A model generated the notes under the pieces. It searched no databases. It saw only the letters and a list, made by a program, of their open reading frames with translations, and was not told the origin of the DNA. Positions 1-11,969 of a DNA stretch of 64,000 nucleotides are shown in pieces. Positions within the stretch are counted from its first letter, which is position 1. Every line of letters begins with the position of its first letter. Position numbers and translations under genes: made by a program. This DNA comes from Myoxocephalus aenaeus (lineage: Eukaryota > Chordata > Actinopteri > Perciformes > Cottidae): assembly GCA_038501785.1 (NCBI GenBank), contig JBAMJR010000053.1:4310501-4374500 (forward strand), in the 5' to 3' direction.

Positions 1-199
1 AGAAAAGAGCTGCTAAAAGGGACGGACTTGTGAAGCTGTCAAAGTGCTGTTTGTTTGGAATTTATTGTCTGTTTGGCTGTTTTTAAAGCAGTTCCGGACA
101 CCAGTCTGTAGCGAGCGCAGATCCATTTTGTCTGTCCTCTTTTCCAACCTTTGCTCTGCTCCGGGCTCCCTCCACATGGAGGAGCCGGGGTCTCCAGAG
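1..199 (+). other. Candidate 5' exon of an unidentified (possibly let-7 host) transcript
   Basis: The segment ends in a strong splice donor (CAGAG|GTGAGT, GT at 200-201). A short frame starts at the ATG at 176-178 and reaches the donor in phase 0 after eight codons. The left edge is cut by the window. No protein family is recognisable. I infer an exon only from the donor and from frame compatibility with the exon-like segment at 7,408-7,537; a chance donor is a real alternative. Confidence 0.22.
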
Positions 200-1339
200 G
201 TGAGTGGCTTAATGATTATCAAAGAAATGCATTTGAATCAAAGTGCTGCTTCAGTGCGCTTGATAAGTGTGAGCTGTGCTCGGAAAACACTCAAGAACGC
301 TTTTATGACCTTGCAGGCTTTTACCACTTTGTTTATTTAAAGTCTTAGTCAGCTGTTTTACCTTCTTGTGCATTTGTAATATAAAAGTCAAAAAAAATAA
401 AAATGTTATAGTGTGATGAAAATGTATAATGTATTAAATACTTCAGTTTGTGAAATATAAAAAAAGAAAACTAAGATCTAAGCAATTTACAATAATGAGA
501 GCTGCATTTGAAAAAGATGACCTTTTAGTTCTACATTCAAAATGTTCGAAAAGGTCCTAAACTCAATTTTTTTGTACACGCAGATGGTCGCTTATTTTCT
601 TGACACTAATTTATTTTTAGAATCCCTCCTTTCTAAAAAGATTTAGAGTTTCATAAGAATGAGACATCTCGGAGAAAAGCCTTCTCAAAACACTTTTAAT
701 TTCACAAACTGAGAGAGAAAATCCTCTTTCATGTGAAAGTGTCTCCAACTGAGTTTGCAGCTTTAGTAGTTTATAAAATTGCCACATTGTAATTTGAAGC
801 AATAATTATAATGTTTTTTTTAATAATATTTAGTCATGATGAAAAGGCTGAAAAGAAGTACACTCCATATTCAACTTTGACTTTATTACTTTCCAGAGTT
901 CAGTTTATGAAAGAGTGAAATTTATTAGAAAATTCTGTCAGGCAGAAGGCAAGAAAAACTAAATTGTCATAATGTTCTTGTTAAAATATACAGAATCTTT
1001 TCAGAATAAAAGTTTGTGTTTTAATATAGGTCCCTTTTGGAAAATCTTGCACTTTATTTTATTAGGGGACATTGACATTTAGAATTGAAATAGGATTTTC
1101 AACTTTGTCTTTTCGACAAATTCCTGTATTCAGTCCAGTCACTTTTTAAACAAAGTCATTAATTAATTTAGGGGAGAAAGAAATTAACATTTTGATCCCT
1201 GACTGAAACATGTGCCTCTTTTTTACTTCAGACTGCAGGTTGTACTTCACATTACATTACCAATCCTTTATTTTACTCTATATATACTATATATGATGTA
1301 TACATTTGGTTTCTCCTCTCCTCTTTTTTTTATATATCT

Positions 1340-1343
<4 letters not shown>

Positions 1344-1393
<50 letters not shown>
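1344..1393. repeat. (AT)n microsatellite
   Basis: An uninterrupted alternating TA run of about 50 bases. It lies 13 bases upstream of the perfect hairpin at 1,407. Confidence 0.95.
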
Positions 1394-1397
<4 letters not shown>

Positions 1398-1406
1398 CAG
1401 TAATAT

Positions 1407-1453
1407 AAAAAGTCTGAACCATTACAGTAACACTGTAATGGTTCAGACTTTTT
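1407..1453. repeat. Perfect 22-bp inverted repeat with 3-nt loop
   Basis: The left arm (1,407-1,428) and right arm (1,432-1,453) are exact reverse complements, separated by AAC. An arm this perfect with so small a loop suggests a recent template-switch event or a very young foldback. Confidence 0.95.
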
Positions 1454-2510
1454 CTTCTTTCATGGGGTGAAATAATAATATTTCATACTCATTGTGAACT
1501 TTGAAACAATTACAATGATTTATTTGTCCCCAGCATCGTTTGAGCAAAAAGAAGAAATCAATACATCTGCCGTGAGTGAATAAAATAGAATTAGAAGCTG
1601 CAGTACGTGTCTCACTTGGACCCTCGGCCCTGATGGACTGCAGAGGGTTAACCTTCGTATCTGTTTGGTCCCAAAGTGACTCAATTAATTCATATCCGTA
1701 TCGCATTCAGTCAAGTTGTTGCAGCTTTCTGTTTGGGCATTTGATATATGAATGAAGTAACTTTGCACAACGTTTGTGTAGCGATGTGGGAAGTTGGAAG
1801 CAGTGTGTGAGTGACTGCATCACTGAGGCCGCCATGTTGTCTCCTCCTGTCCTCCATTTTGTGATCCTGCCTCTCGGCTCCTGCTCACCTGCTTTTATCG
1901 AAGTTTAACCAAACTCTGTTTTTATCAAAGTGGGATTAAAAAAAATGCTTCTATTGCTTTGATATGATTTTCTGATGTACATTACATTTTTTCAAAGACC
2001 CAACAGGCTTTTGTTATAGATGACCTGATGGCTGATAACTTTGTCTGCCAACAACTGAAACAAGATAAAAGCTGCGAGGTGAGACCGAACAGTTTGTCCA
2101 TGTGATCAGCAACACGTTGCATAGGACTTGAGGTTTTTACAGCTCTGCAGCGTGGGCGACTGTGACCCGTAGGCCCATAATGTCCGCCGGTGGGTCATGG
2201 AGGTTAATAGAGACTGATGTATGAGGCCCCAGAGTGACATCCCAAAGGGGATGGCCCCTTAATCCTTATTATGCCTCTGTGTTAGTGATCCTTACCTTTC
2301 AAAGCAAACAGCACGCTCCCTTTGCAGTGGGGCCCCGGCCTGCCCCCGGCGTTACACTTCTGACCCCGGGGTCGTGGCCTTTGTTCGGAACCCTTCAGAG
2401 TCTGACCTCGGAGGTCACGGCTGTAATAGAGAAGTTGTCAAGGCACGTGCTGCCGAGGGGCCCCTCACTAGACCACCTCGTAGAGGGAGCGGGCGCCGCA
2501 CTGGTCACCG

Positions 2511-2512
<2 letters not shown>

Positions 2513-2542
<30 letters not shown>
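2513..2542. repeat. (TG)n microsatellite
   Basis: A run of about 15 GT units in otherwise GC-rich sequence (2,320-2,560). The open frames across it on the + strand are chance frames. Confidence 0.95.
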
Positions 2543-2543
<1 letters not shown>

Positions 2544-4193
2544 CGCTGGAGTGTGAACGCATAGATGGAAGTAACTTATAAAGTGAAAATACTACTGGGG
2601 TTATACGTGTGAGTCTATAGAAGTTAAGCTTGTAAAAAAACTAAAAAGACCTGAACTTTGGCATTTTAACTGCAATAAATCATGTATTTACAGAAGTAGC
2701 TACTGCAGAGAGTCACCTCTCTCTTTACTGACATTCTCAGGTGGTTCTACTTATTTAACTGGATTTTATTAACTGCTGACTAATACATTGAAGAAATAGC
2801 ATTTTTGGTGCAGAAATGGATCATAAATTAGTATATTTTGTTGTCTAATGATGAAAGAGAGAGCTGTTTGTTGGCTTCTCTGTTCTCCTTCCTGTGAAAT
2901 GAATGAATCATTTGTTATTTCATGACAATTCATGTTGTGATTTGTCTATATTTATATTGTATTTATTTGCCATACGAGTTCAAAAAATATTGCTGCTTAT
3001 ATTATCCTCGAGTCCTGCTTGTCCCATGGCGTGTTATAAATTGAATCTGTGTGTGTTGACCGGTCGTGTTTGTTGCAGTGGATCTGTGGGAGGGTTCATA
3101 AGGATGTGAAGGCGTCGGGGTCCGATAAGACCACAGGATCAACAACTCCATTGTTTCAGCTCATGAACCATAACTCATTGTGACTGAGAGACGTTCACTG
3201 CCATGTTGACACCGAGCAACATGAGCTTCCTGCGGTCACTTTATTTACTACTGTTTTGCTTTGCATCTTTTAAATATCATGTGGCAGAACCAAACCACTT
3301 AATTGCAGCTTTTCTACTTTCTTTAAACATTTAAAACATAGACGGTAGAGATTTAAAATATGACTTGCATGCATTAGAGATATCAATGCAATATGCTCTT
3401 AAACACTGACATTAAATGTAAAGGCGGCGAACAGCTCGGATTTAACCGGGAGGTGAAGGGACTTGATGAAAAAAAAAATTGTGGTTGTGGACTCTTGGAG
3501 GTGTCATAAATGAGGTTGTTAATATTGGAGTTTCATCAATGGCAGCATTACGCAGGCCGCTCCTGCAGGGGCGAGGCCGCGCTGAGGGCTACAGTGTCAG
3601 AAGTTGGCAGCTGAGCCAAAACCAGAGTCGTATCCTCAAGTGAACTCTCCACGACGTACGGTGCAACGGGCTCTGCCAAGTTTTTTGAATTCCTACCACA
3701 TGTTAGATGGTAAACAACCGACTAGAAACGGTGTCTTAGAAAGACGAGGAGGGTAGAAGGGACTCTTCAAATTGCTCATAAAAACATGCATTTGTTGGCA
3801 CTATTGTTTGATTAATATTCGGCATGCAGTTGTAGTGGCGTTTTCTGCTTCCAGGGATTGCAATTGGTTGAGAGACGTGGTGCGATGTGACGTCACAGGG
3901 TTCAATCCGATGACTGTTTGGTGCCCGGTCCGTTTTTGTTTTGTTTTTTTTTCTGATCAAAGAACACAAGTGACTTTATATCTTGATAAAGTGTGGTGAA
4001 ATTGTGTGTTGTCTTGTGAACCCCTGGAGTAACCGGATTTCGGTCTCACTCGTGGTCATTTTTCTAAATTGAAGTTTTCGCGTTTGAGCATTGTGTGTTT
4101 TTGATATGCGATGGTGCAGCAAGACACAGAACACGGGGAACCTGAGTTTTATTTGAGACTGTGGAAAGCTGAGGAGAGTTAGGCAAGACAAGT

Positions 4194-4194
<1 letters not shown>

Positions 4195-4224
<30 letters not shown>
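4195..4224. repeat. (CT)n microsatellite
   Basis: An uninterrupted CT run of 30 bases at the left edge of a GC- and pyrimidine-rich region (4.2-7.4 kb). Confidence 0.95.
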
Positions 4225-4226
<2 letters not shown>

Positions 4227-6455
4227 GTCCGTCCTCTGAGGTAGAAACACACACAGCAGTGTAACGCCTTTTCTTTCAGCTTCCAGGACTGAGAGTGAGG
4301 AGGTAGGAGAGACTGCTATTAACCAAGCGGCCATATTAGTTTGCTGTTTAATCGCTCATACTCGCTCTGGTCTTCGTCATCTCCTCCACAGTAAAAAAAA
4401 AAAAGACACACGAAAAACGGTCGAGTGTATATTAGGAGGTTTTCCCACCGTATTTGTTCTAATGTGCGCGATTCCCTTTTAGACTCTGCGTGAGCAATAA
4501 AGAAAGATTGAACTCAAGACCAGCTAGCTGGGCTCCATGATGTGAGATCCGTCGTCTTTTCTGGACAGTTTTCCCTTTTTCCCTTCTCTTTTGTGCGTCT
4601 GTTACTTTGGGGAAGAGAGGAGGGGAAAAAAATGTGCCTGTGCTGAGTTCTGTGTTTCTTTTGGTTAAGAGAAGACTGGAGGGAAGGGGAAAGGCGTCCA
4701 CAAGAGAGGAAGTTGTTTTTCTGCCATCGGGGAATCTGTTACAAACAGCTAAGGGGCATTACAGCATTTTGGCCATGGAGAAGTTTTCAGGGAGGGGAGT
4801 CGGGTGGAAACCGGACGGGTGAGAATAACCTTCAGCAGGCTGATGCAGAGGTTGGTAGATGTGCATGAGACAGGGGGAGAGAGAAAGACAGCAGGATCCT
4901 CCTCATGCGGGCTTAGATTAACACTAGCTGCTCAGAGTGGGGCTGTTTCTTACAGTAGGCTGTAACAGTGCTCCTGAAAGGACAAGAAAGGGTGGGAGAC
5001 AGAATAGGCTGGACACTGAGGGAGAGGCGGAGGGAGGAGGAGGGTGCAGGACACGAGCAGAGTCATCAGCAGAGTCCATTTTATCATTTGGTTACTGCCC
5101 GACATTTCTCCTCTTCTTATTCACGCGCAGGACCGCTGCAGATCACAGCGTGGCGAGGGTGGCCTAGTAATGGCACATGGCGGGCGCATTGCGGTAAATA
5201 ATACAGGATACTACAGCATGGTTCGCTGTTTCAATCATGGCAGTCGCACCCAGGTGCTCGATGTAGCCGCTCTCATTAACTCATTACCATGTCTGTGAGA
5301 GACGAAACCGTAATCAAGACGATATTCGTCAGTGATCACGGCAGACTTTCATTTTCGGCCTTTATTAAGGGAACGCCAACGCTTCTGTTCTGCACCCTAG
5401 AAGTTTTCCGTGAAAGGACATTTCGGTCGAAGACACAGATATTAAACTTAAGAGCGGCAACCGCTCGGAAATGAAAGAGATAACTCGTTAACCGCTCTCA
5501 CGGCGTTGCAGGTTGTCCCAGAATCCCTAAATCATTCGGGAGTGTTTGTGTGTTTGCTGTGACTCCACTCCCTCCCCACCCCGCCTCATGCACGCGCACG
5601 TCGCACCGGGCCGGTGATGAAAATGCGTAGTGCGCACGCACTCCCACACGTCCCTGTTTCATCATCAGCTGAGCCCTTTCTCCTCCACTCACAACTCTTC
5701 TCCCCTCCCTCTCTTGCCCCCGCCCCTCTCGGCTCTAGCTCCTTTTCCTATCCATCGCTCTCCTTCTCCTCTCTCCCTGGGTCCCGACCACATGCAAGAG
5801 GGTAGGCTAGGACGCTGCAGCTCTGAAAAAAAAAAAAAGAGGGGAAAAACGCTCTGCTGCTATTTCTACAGGCGGGCCCTCCCCTTCAGCTAGTCTGTGC
5901 CAAAAGAGGGAGGGATTTTTTTACTACTCCCAGTCCCAGGATTTTAACCCCCTGCCTGCACTCGCTTCTCTCTCCGCAAGATCTGCTACTCAATATCATG
6001 CAACAAGTGGCTTTGCTTTACTCCTACTTCGACATTGCTGCGCCATTTGCAAAGACATTTTTTTCGGGACCCCCTGTTTTCCTCACTCCGCGGGCACTCG
6101 TCACATGCTTTTGGTCAGTTTTTGCTGCTTCTGGGTATAACTCTGTAGAGTTAAACTGGACTGGGGAGAATCAGTGGTTTTGGTGTATGCTCCACCGTGG
6201 TGCAAAGGCTTTCTCGAGCACGTGCTCGGTGAATGCTCGCCATGCTTCCTTTTCTCGTGAGTCCTCCCTCAAGCTGAGGACGAAGACGGCAGTTTGTTTT
6301 TTCGCATGTTGTCGATTCCATGTTACCTGTGCGTTTTTTCTTGATTTTTGCTGATGATTTAGCATATTTTTTTCTTGTCCTCTTATCTCTTCTGCCCTCC
6401 GCCTTCACCCTTTCCATCTCTAAACCTCTCCCTCTTTTGGGTTTTCTGCCCCACC

Positions 6456-6526
<71 letters not shown>

Positions 6527-7407
6527 TGGGCAGTCTCTGGTGAAAGGGGAGCAGGAGGGTGGAGCAGGGACGGGGCTTTTTCTGGGACAGGTGCCAATTC
6601 CAAACAAAAGACACAAAAAGCCAAAAAGAGTGAGATAGTTCCCAACGACAGGAAAAAGTAGTATGTTTAAGAAGGTATTTGTAGTATTAATGTGTGTGCA
6701 TGTGTAACTATTCTTCTCTTGCAGGACTTTTTTTTGTGTATTGCATGAGTGAGTAGCAGCAGAGATCTTGAATCCCCCCCCCCCCTCTCTGCTCTCTTGC
6801 TCCCGTGAAGGCATTTGAGTTTCGAGCGGGCAAAAGAAGGAGGACCGGGTGGAGTTTGGAAGGGGCAGTGGGAGGCGGAGCCCTGCCTCCTCTCCTCCCT
6901 GTCGAGTCTTCTGCATTATTCATATGCCCGGGCCAGTACTGCAATCTAACTGGCTGCCTGGCTTCGCATTCACCCGACATTCAGTGGCTCTGTTTGCTAA
7001 CATTCCTCATTCAAAGCCTTGTTAACTGCCAGACGGGAGGAACACGCGACTCCATGGGAAACCCACATGGCCTCCTTATTGTGGCGGGCCCTGACAGTCT
7101 CAGACTAGGAGGTGGCAGACAGGGGAGCGCGAGGGGAGCCGGTTTGTAAATATTAGAAAGCAGTTTGCTGAGTTGAGGCAAGTTAACCGAGGCTTAGACA
7201 CGGATTTAGGGCAAGGTGGCCAGATTGACAGGGTAAAACCCAGACAGATGGGCAGACAGACACACAGACAAGGCGTTGAAGCAGACAGGGAGGCTGGCAC
7301 TTTCTGGGACTCTGAATGGGTCTCTCGTTGGCGTGCCCGCCTACTCCTTGCAGGGAGTGCAAAGCTGTGTGACTGAATCCGAGCTCCTTCTCTGCCCTTC
7401 TCCACAG
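4225..7407. promoter_or_regulatory. GC- and CT-rich region, candidate upstream promoter area
   Basis: Base composition rises in GC and in pyrimidine/purine tracts compared with the AT-rich flanks. There are CpG-containing stretches near 5,570-5,660 and 6,040-6,130 and a long (CT)n array at 6,455-6,522. No protein-coding frame is recognisable. Long frames on both strands at 6.1-6.9 kb exist only because CT/AG repeats lack stops. A promoter for an upstream let-7 host transcript is a guess from composition and position. Confidence 0.3.
6455..6522. repeat. (CT)n microsatellite, interrupted
   Basis: About 68 bases of CT repeat with a few CG interruptions. It produces spurious Leu-Ser and Arg-Glu frames on the two strands. 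Confidence 0.95.
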
Positions 7408-7537
7408 AGAGGATGTGTGGACATACGGGGAGCAGCTACAGAGGGATCCAGCACAATGAACGGCGGCGATTTCGGGGCTTTACCCAGGATAGCTGATGAC
7501 CATGGCGTGTGTGCCAGTTGCCTACAAAGTCACAGTG
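7408..7537 (+). other. Candidate internal exon of let-7 host transcript
   Basis: The segment is bounded by a good acceptor (pyrimidine-rich CTCCACAG at 7,400-7,407) and a consensus donor (GTAAGT at 7,538). Its length of 130 bases is normal for an internal exon. One frame is open throughout and includes an ATG at 7,456 and a Cys-x-x-Cys pair; it leaves the exon in phase 1. I recognise no protein. The let-7a-3/let-7b cluster in mammals is processed from a spliced non-coding host RNA, so a host exon is the simplest reading, but a short coding exon cannot be excluded. Confidence 0.4.
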
Positions 7538-7547
7538 GTAAGTCCAT

Positions 7548-7550
<3 letters not shown>

Positions 7551-7605
<55 letters not shown>
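7551..7605. repeat. (TG)n microsatellite
   Basis: A 55-base TG run starting 13 bases past the candidate splice donor at 7,538. Confidence 0.95.
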
Positions 7606-7608
<3 letters not shown>

Positions 7609-8699
7609 GCGTGCACACATGCAGAGGTTCTCTATTGGCAAAACGATGACACACAAAGACAAAATAAACGCCACAGTGCGACTTCGGCTGACCTGATCTC
7701 TGAGTTTGTGTGTTTGAAGTCAGGGTGTTGTTTCCTTCAGGGCTACATGCCTATCCAGAGAGAGAGGAGGCTTAACTAAATATAGGGAAACCAGGGGGTA
7801 AACGTGGCATGGGCTTTGAATTTCAGACAAAACCGAACTAATCTCTCCTCGAGTGCGTTCCTACCTGCAGTTTTGCGCTCCAGGTCGGCCTTTTGTGTGT
7901 GTGTGAAAGAGAGACGTTTTTGGAGGGAGCAGAGAGGCACCAGTGCTGTAACTTTGGGCCGAGGGCCAGACGAGGCCAGCTACACAAGGCCCCACCATAT
8001 CGCTCCCCCTCTCTCTCTGCCTCACTCTGTGTGTCTCTCTCCCCCTTTCTCTCTCCTGGTCAGTATCAGAGAACTATTAACAGCAATTATCATATTGAGT
8101 TCTCATTAAAAGCTCATCTGAGTGAATATGGGCGAGTTTTCTGGTTTTTAATAGAAGGTTAAACATTTGAAAACGGGTGGTTGCTGACACGTGGCCAGAC
8201 ATAGCTTTGATATAGCTCGAAAAAGGCCTTTTGGACATACCTGTTATTATGCTTTATAACAAATGTGGCTCAAATATGAAGCGTTAATTTACATTTTTAT
8301 AATTTTTCCTTTAAGTGAACAAGAAGCCTTAGACTTTATCTTAAGTTTGAATATACGGTTTGAAGATTCAACTAAATCCAAAGCCTTGTAACCTACATAT
8401 AAATAGTATTTAGGTTTGGTTGATTAAACCGGAATAGAGCGGTATGCTATATAAATGATTCATACAAGTTATATTGTCATTAATATTAGGATCACACCTG
8501 CTTCATCCCCTCAGGAAGAATATCATCTCTATTTTTGTCTGTATAATATTTTCCACATAATTAAAAACCTCAATGTGCCACACTCATCACCGATACCTTC
8601 CAGTAAGGCATATTTTAATTATCGCCCGTGAATCACTTTTTTTTGCACGAGCGCTAATTAAAAATTCTTCATTCTTTTTCTGCACCGCCTGTCGATATG

Positions 8700-8960
8700 G
8701 CTTCATGGTGAACACCTCAGCACATGAGGGTCGACCATGAGCAGCCAATCGGTAGGAGCGGAGGCAGCGTGACTCATCACAGATCGCTTGAGTCATCCCA
8801 CCTACTTCCTACGTTTGACAGGCCTATTCATCGGCCACTCTCGCACTGCGGGGCCTGGCGCAAACTCCACGCAGGAAACCCCGACTTTGCTCGCCGCGTT
8901 CGGTGCGTCCGAACTCGTCTTCCGAGACCCTCGGCCCGGTGAGAGCGTGCGAGTTAGCGC
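8700..8960. promoter_or_regulatory. CpG-rich segment with two AP-1-like sites
   Basis: TGACTCA at 8,770-8,776 and TGAGTCA at 8,789-8,795 are both perfect AP-1 cores, 19 bases apart. They are followed by a CpG-dense stretch (8,830-8,960) that ends in a donor-like CCCG|GTGAGA at 8,939. This is the layout of a regulatory element or alternative promoter with a short first exon. No transcript evidence can be read from sequence alone. Confidence 0.35.
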
Positions 8961-9621
8961 CTCAGCATTTGAACACCAATGGGCGCACGGGGTGCAGCAG
9001 TAAAAACTGCAGCAGAATCAAATGAAGGATGCGATTGCTTTTAGATTTTTCTGTGTCTTTCTTTTCTGCTACATTCCCTCTAACTCTCTTAGCATAGAAA
9101 TAAATGGTAATATTTGCGGCGAGGAAAATCAAACGCCCGACGCAACGCGCTTAAATACACGTTTCATAACTTGGAACCTGTTGATCGTCTCATTAACTTT
9201 TGCTTCGTTAACTTTTGGAAAAGTGTTTTCCCTCGGACATGGATATGTTTTCAAGTGTCCTGTGCATACTTACACTGTCTGATCTGTCAGGTATATTTAT
9301 GTCATGAATAACAAGAAAGTCATGCAGATGATTCCTTAAAATATTGCCAGACTATTTCACCCCAAAATAACAAACGTGGTTTGATCTTGGAATTTATAAA
9401 AAATATATTTATTTTCACACTTAACTGACAGTATGTGCTTCATGTTAAACCACTGAGGAGCCCTGTATTTTTTTTTTTTAAGAAACATTTGATGCTAAAA
9501 TTGTGATTTTGTTTCAACATTGAATTTGCGAGCCTGGTTTTGAAAGAAATACATATGATTTGTGACAGAATGTTTACAGATAACAGAAGGGAATGTGCAG
9601 TTTAACATAAAGACCATCACA

Positions 9622-9622
<1 letters not shown>

Positions 9623-9690
<68 letters not shown>

Positions 9691-9802
9691 CAAACACCCA
9701 GACACATTTGATGCTATGTACCCCACAATGAACCCTGGCTCCTAAGATGAATGGGGTTCCCACGCCTCTCCCAAGGAGTGCAGGGCACAGCCTCCTCCTC
9801 TG

Positions 9803-9878
<76 letters not shown>

Positions 9879-10163
9879 GCACAAACTACAGATGGCCACA
9901 CAGCCTTACCCAATCACACATAGGTGCATTAGAGTATAATAAACACACACAAAGGCACACACAGACAAATATAGATTATTATTCAGAGCACTCACAGTCA
10001 TGATCAGCACGTCCGTTTTAAAGATGGAGTTAGACACAGCTCTATCTTTGTTGCTCGCACACAAAATAAAACAGTTTAAATTTGTTAAGCTTGAAAGAGG
10101 AAGGTATTAGTATTAATAATTAGTATTTGGTGTGTTTTACTTTTGGTTACATTTCAGTTGCGC

Positions 10164-10243
<80 letters not shown>
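9623..10243. repeat. Cluster of (CA)n/(TG)n microsatellites
   Basis: Three long dinucleotide arrays lie close together: CA at 9,623-9,688, CA at 9,805-9,876 and TG at 10,166-10,243. A fourth follows at 10,640. All open frames through them are artefacts. Confidence 0.95.
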
Positions 10244-10244
<1 letters not shown>

Positions 10245-10639
10245 ATAAGGGTTTGTTTTGCAGGGAGAATTTAAATGAAGCAGAATCAAATGTTTGTGGG
10301 AAAATCTAACATTTCCATATCTAAGGGTTGAGCACAAAGTCCTTGATTGTTTTCATTTCTTGTTCACAAACACAATGATATATATATATATATAAGCTTT
10401 ATAAAAACAGGAGAAGAGAAACCAAATATATATATATATATATCATATTTGTATATATATGGGGCATAGTTTCTAAAATGAAATCTTTAGATTAAAAGAG
10501 GGATTTATTATATTTTTGATAATTTTCTCAAATAAACTAGGCCATACATTTTTTTTTTTTTTTACAATATATTTATATTAATTGTTTTAATTACGCTTCA
10601 TGATAGATAAAATACTTTTTCTAAAACGACTTACACTTT

Positions 10640-10653
10640 GTGTGTGTGTGTGT

Positions 10654-10722
<69 letters not shown>
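10640..10722. repeat. (TG)n microsatellite
   Basis: About 83 bases of TG with one TA interruption, followed by short GA-type repeats. Part of the dense 9.6-10.7 kb microsatellite cluster. Confidence 0.95.
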
Positions 10723-10724
<2 letters not shown>

Positions 10725-11262
10725 TGAGTGAGAGAGGGCTGAGACCTGTAATATGTATTTATATGTGTAACATTGCATAGTATATTTAAAATGATTTGTA
10801 AAACAAATGCAGATTCGCTTTATTTGATTCTTCCATTATTGCTTTTATATTTTCAACATATTAAACACTTTCAGAAAGAAAGTTCAGCATTTTATTTTTA
10901 GAAACTAATTAAATCAAATCTAGATGGATGTAATAAATAACATACAGTAATGTAATTCCCGCTGGTAATTTTTCGGAAGCTAATATTTTTCTTAAGATGG
11001 ATCTTAAGCTCCCTCAACAGTGGCCAGTACATGGTAATATAGTTATCCAGTCTAAAGTCGGCTGCAGTATTCTGCGCCATGATCACTGTAACACATGTTA
11101 CATCAACCTTAATGATACAGTCAAGTCGCTGCTTGGCAGGTTTATGACCTGGGGGCTACATGGACACCTTGGTGCGTGTGAATACTGTATATCTGCACAG
11201 GTGTGTGTGTGTGTGTGTGTGTAATTATATTTATGTGTCTGTTTTTATCCTTTCATTTGCAG

Positions 11263-11318
11263 GCTCATTATTTGGGAATTTGCCTACTTCATTGTCCTGG
11301 TCACACCTCTGTGTCAAG
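11263..11318 (+). other. Candidate 56-nt exon of let-7 host transcript
   Basis: A strong acceptor (long T-rich tract then TTTGCAG, AG at 11,261-11,262) and a strong donor (CAAG|GTGAGT at 11,319) bound 56 bases. Entered in phase 1, as left by the segment at 7,408-7,537, the exon is open for 18 codons and exits in phase 0. I recognise no homologue. Non-coding host exon is the default reading. Confidence 0.4.
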
Positions 11319-11919
11319 GTGAGTTTCAAGATAAAAAATCAATAATTTCGAATACATTTTTATTTGATCTAAGTATATATTTACTTCACACTCAACGGAG
11401 TGTTTAACTGCGTGTGTACATGCCGCCACACTGCTGAATCCTCTGTCGAAATCCGTCCAGTCAGGCCGGTCGCTGGGAGCATGCATCCTTCGGGTTCCTG
11501 TTTCAGCGGCCCGTGGGCACACAACAAAATTAACAGTTTGTCGTTAGTTTATGGAAGGCAATCCAACTCGCATTGTTCCCAGCACGCAGCAGCGACCGTG
11601 GCAGCGAGTGAGGCGTCCCGTCAAAACCGACTCCGCCGGGTTGTGTGTGTCATGTCATCTGAATCAGTAAGTCTCTGGTGCGGCTCTAAGATAATCTCCT
11701 CAAAGGAAATTATTCGGGGGGGAAAAGGGGAAAGAAAAGCCGTCAGCCTAAAGGGCAAATGAAGATTAGAGGGAAACAGTACACGAGGGCACACCGGCTG
11801 GCACCCGGAACTGCACAAAGGCCTCATTGTCACGGGAGTCCTCAGCTCTGCGCTCACTCTCCCCGTGTACTTGGGGAGACATGACACCTGTTGGTGGTTC
11901 TGATCAACTGCAGGCGGAG

Positions 11920-11969
11920 TGACGGGACACGAGGGGGGTGCTCTCGTGTCCCGTCACGAGAGCACCCCC
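11920..11969. repeat. Two interleaved perfect inverted repeats
   Basis: Arms 11,920-11,933 and 11,943-11,956 form a perfect 14-bp stem. Arms 11,934-11,948 and 11,955-11,969 form a perfect 15-bp stem. The two stems share bases and cannot form together. The nested arrangement is a typical trace of serial template switching during replication. Confidence 0.92.

Larger units (their letters stand above)
200..4180. other. Non-coding DNA, AT-rich, with microsatellites
   Basis: No open frame here resembles a known protein. The stretch holds an (AT)n array, a perfect 22-bp hairpin (1,407-1,453) and a (TG)n array, annotated separately. Nothing else could be supported. Confidence 0.6.

Noticed and set aside
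3895..3912. tRNA B-box-like GGTTCAATCC
   Set aside because: No A-box or cloverleaf could be formed upstream.
6151..6916. Long minus-strand frames of 164 and 177 codons
   Set aside because: They run through the (CT)n/(AG)n array, giving Arg-Glu repeats, and show no protein-like composition or splice context.
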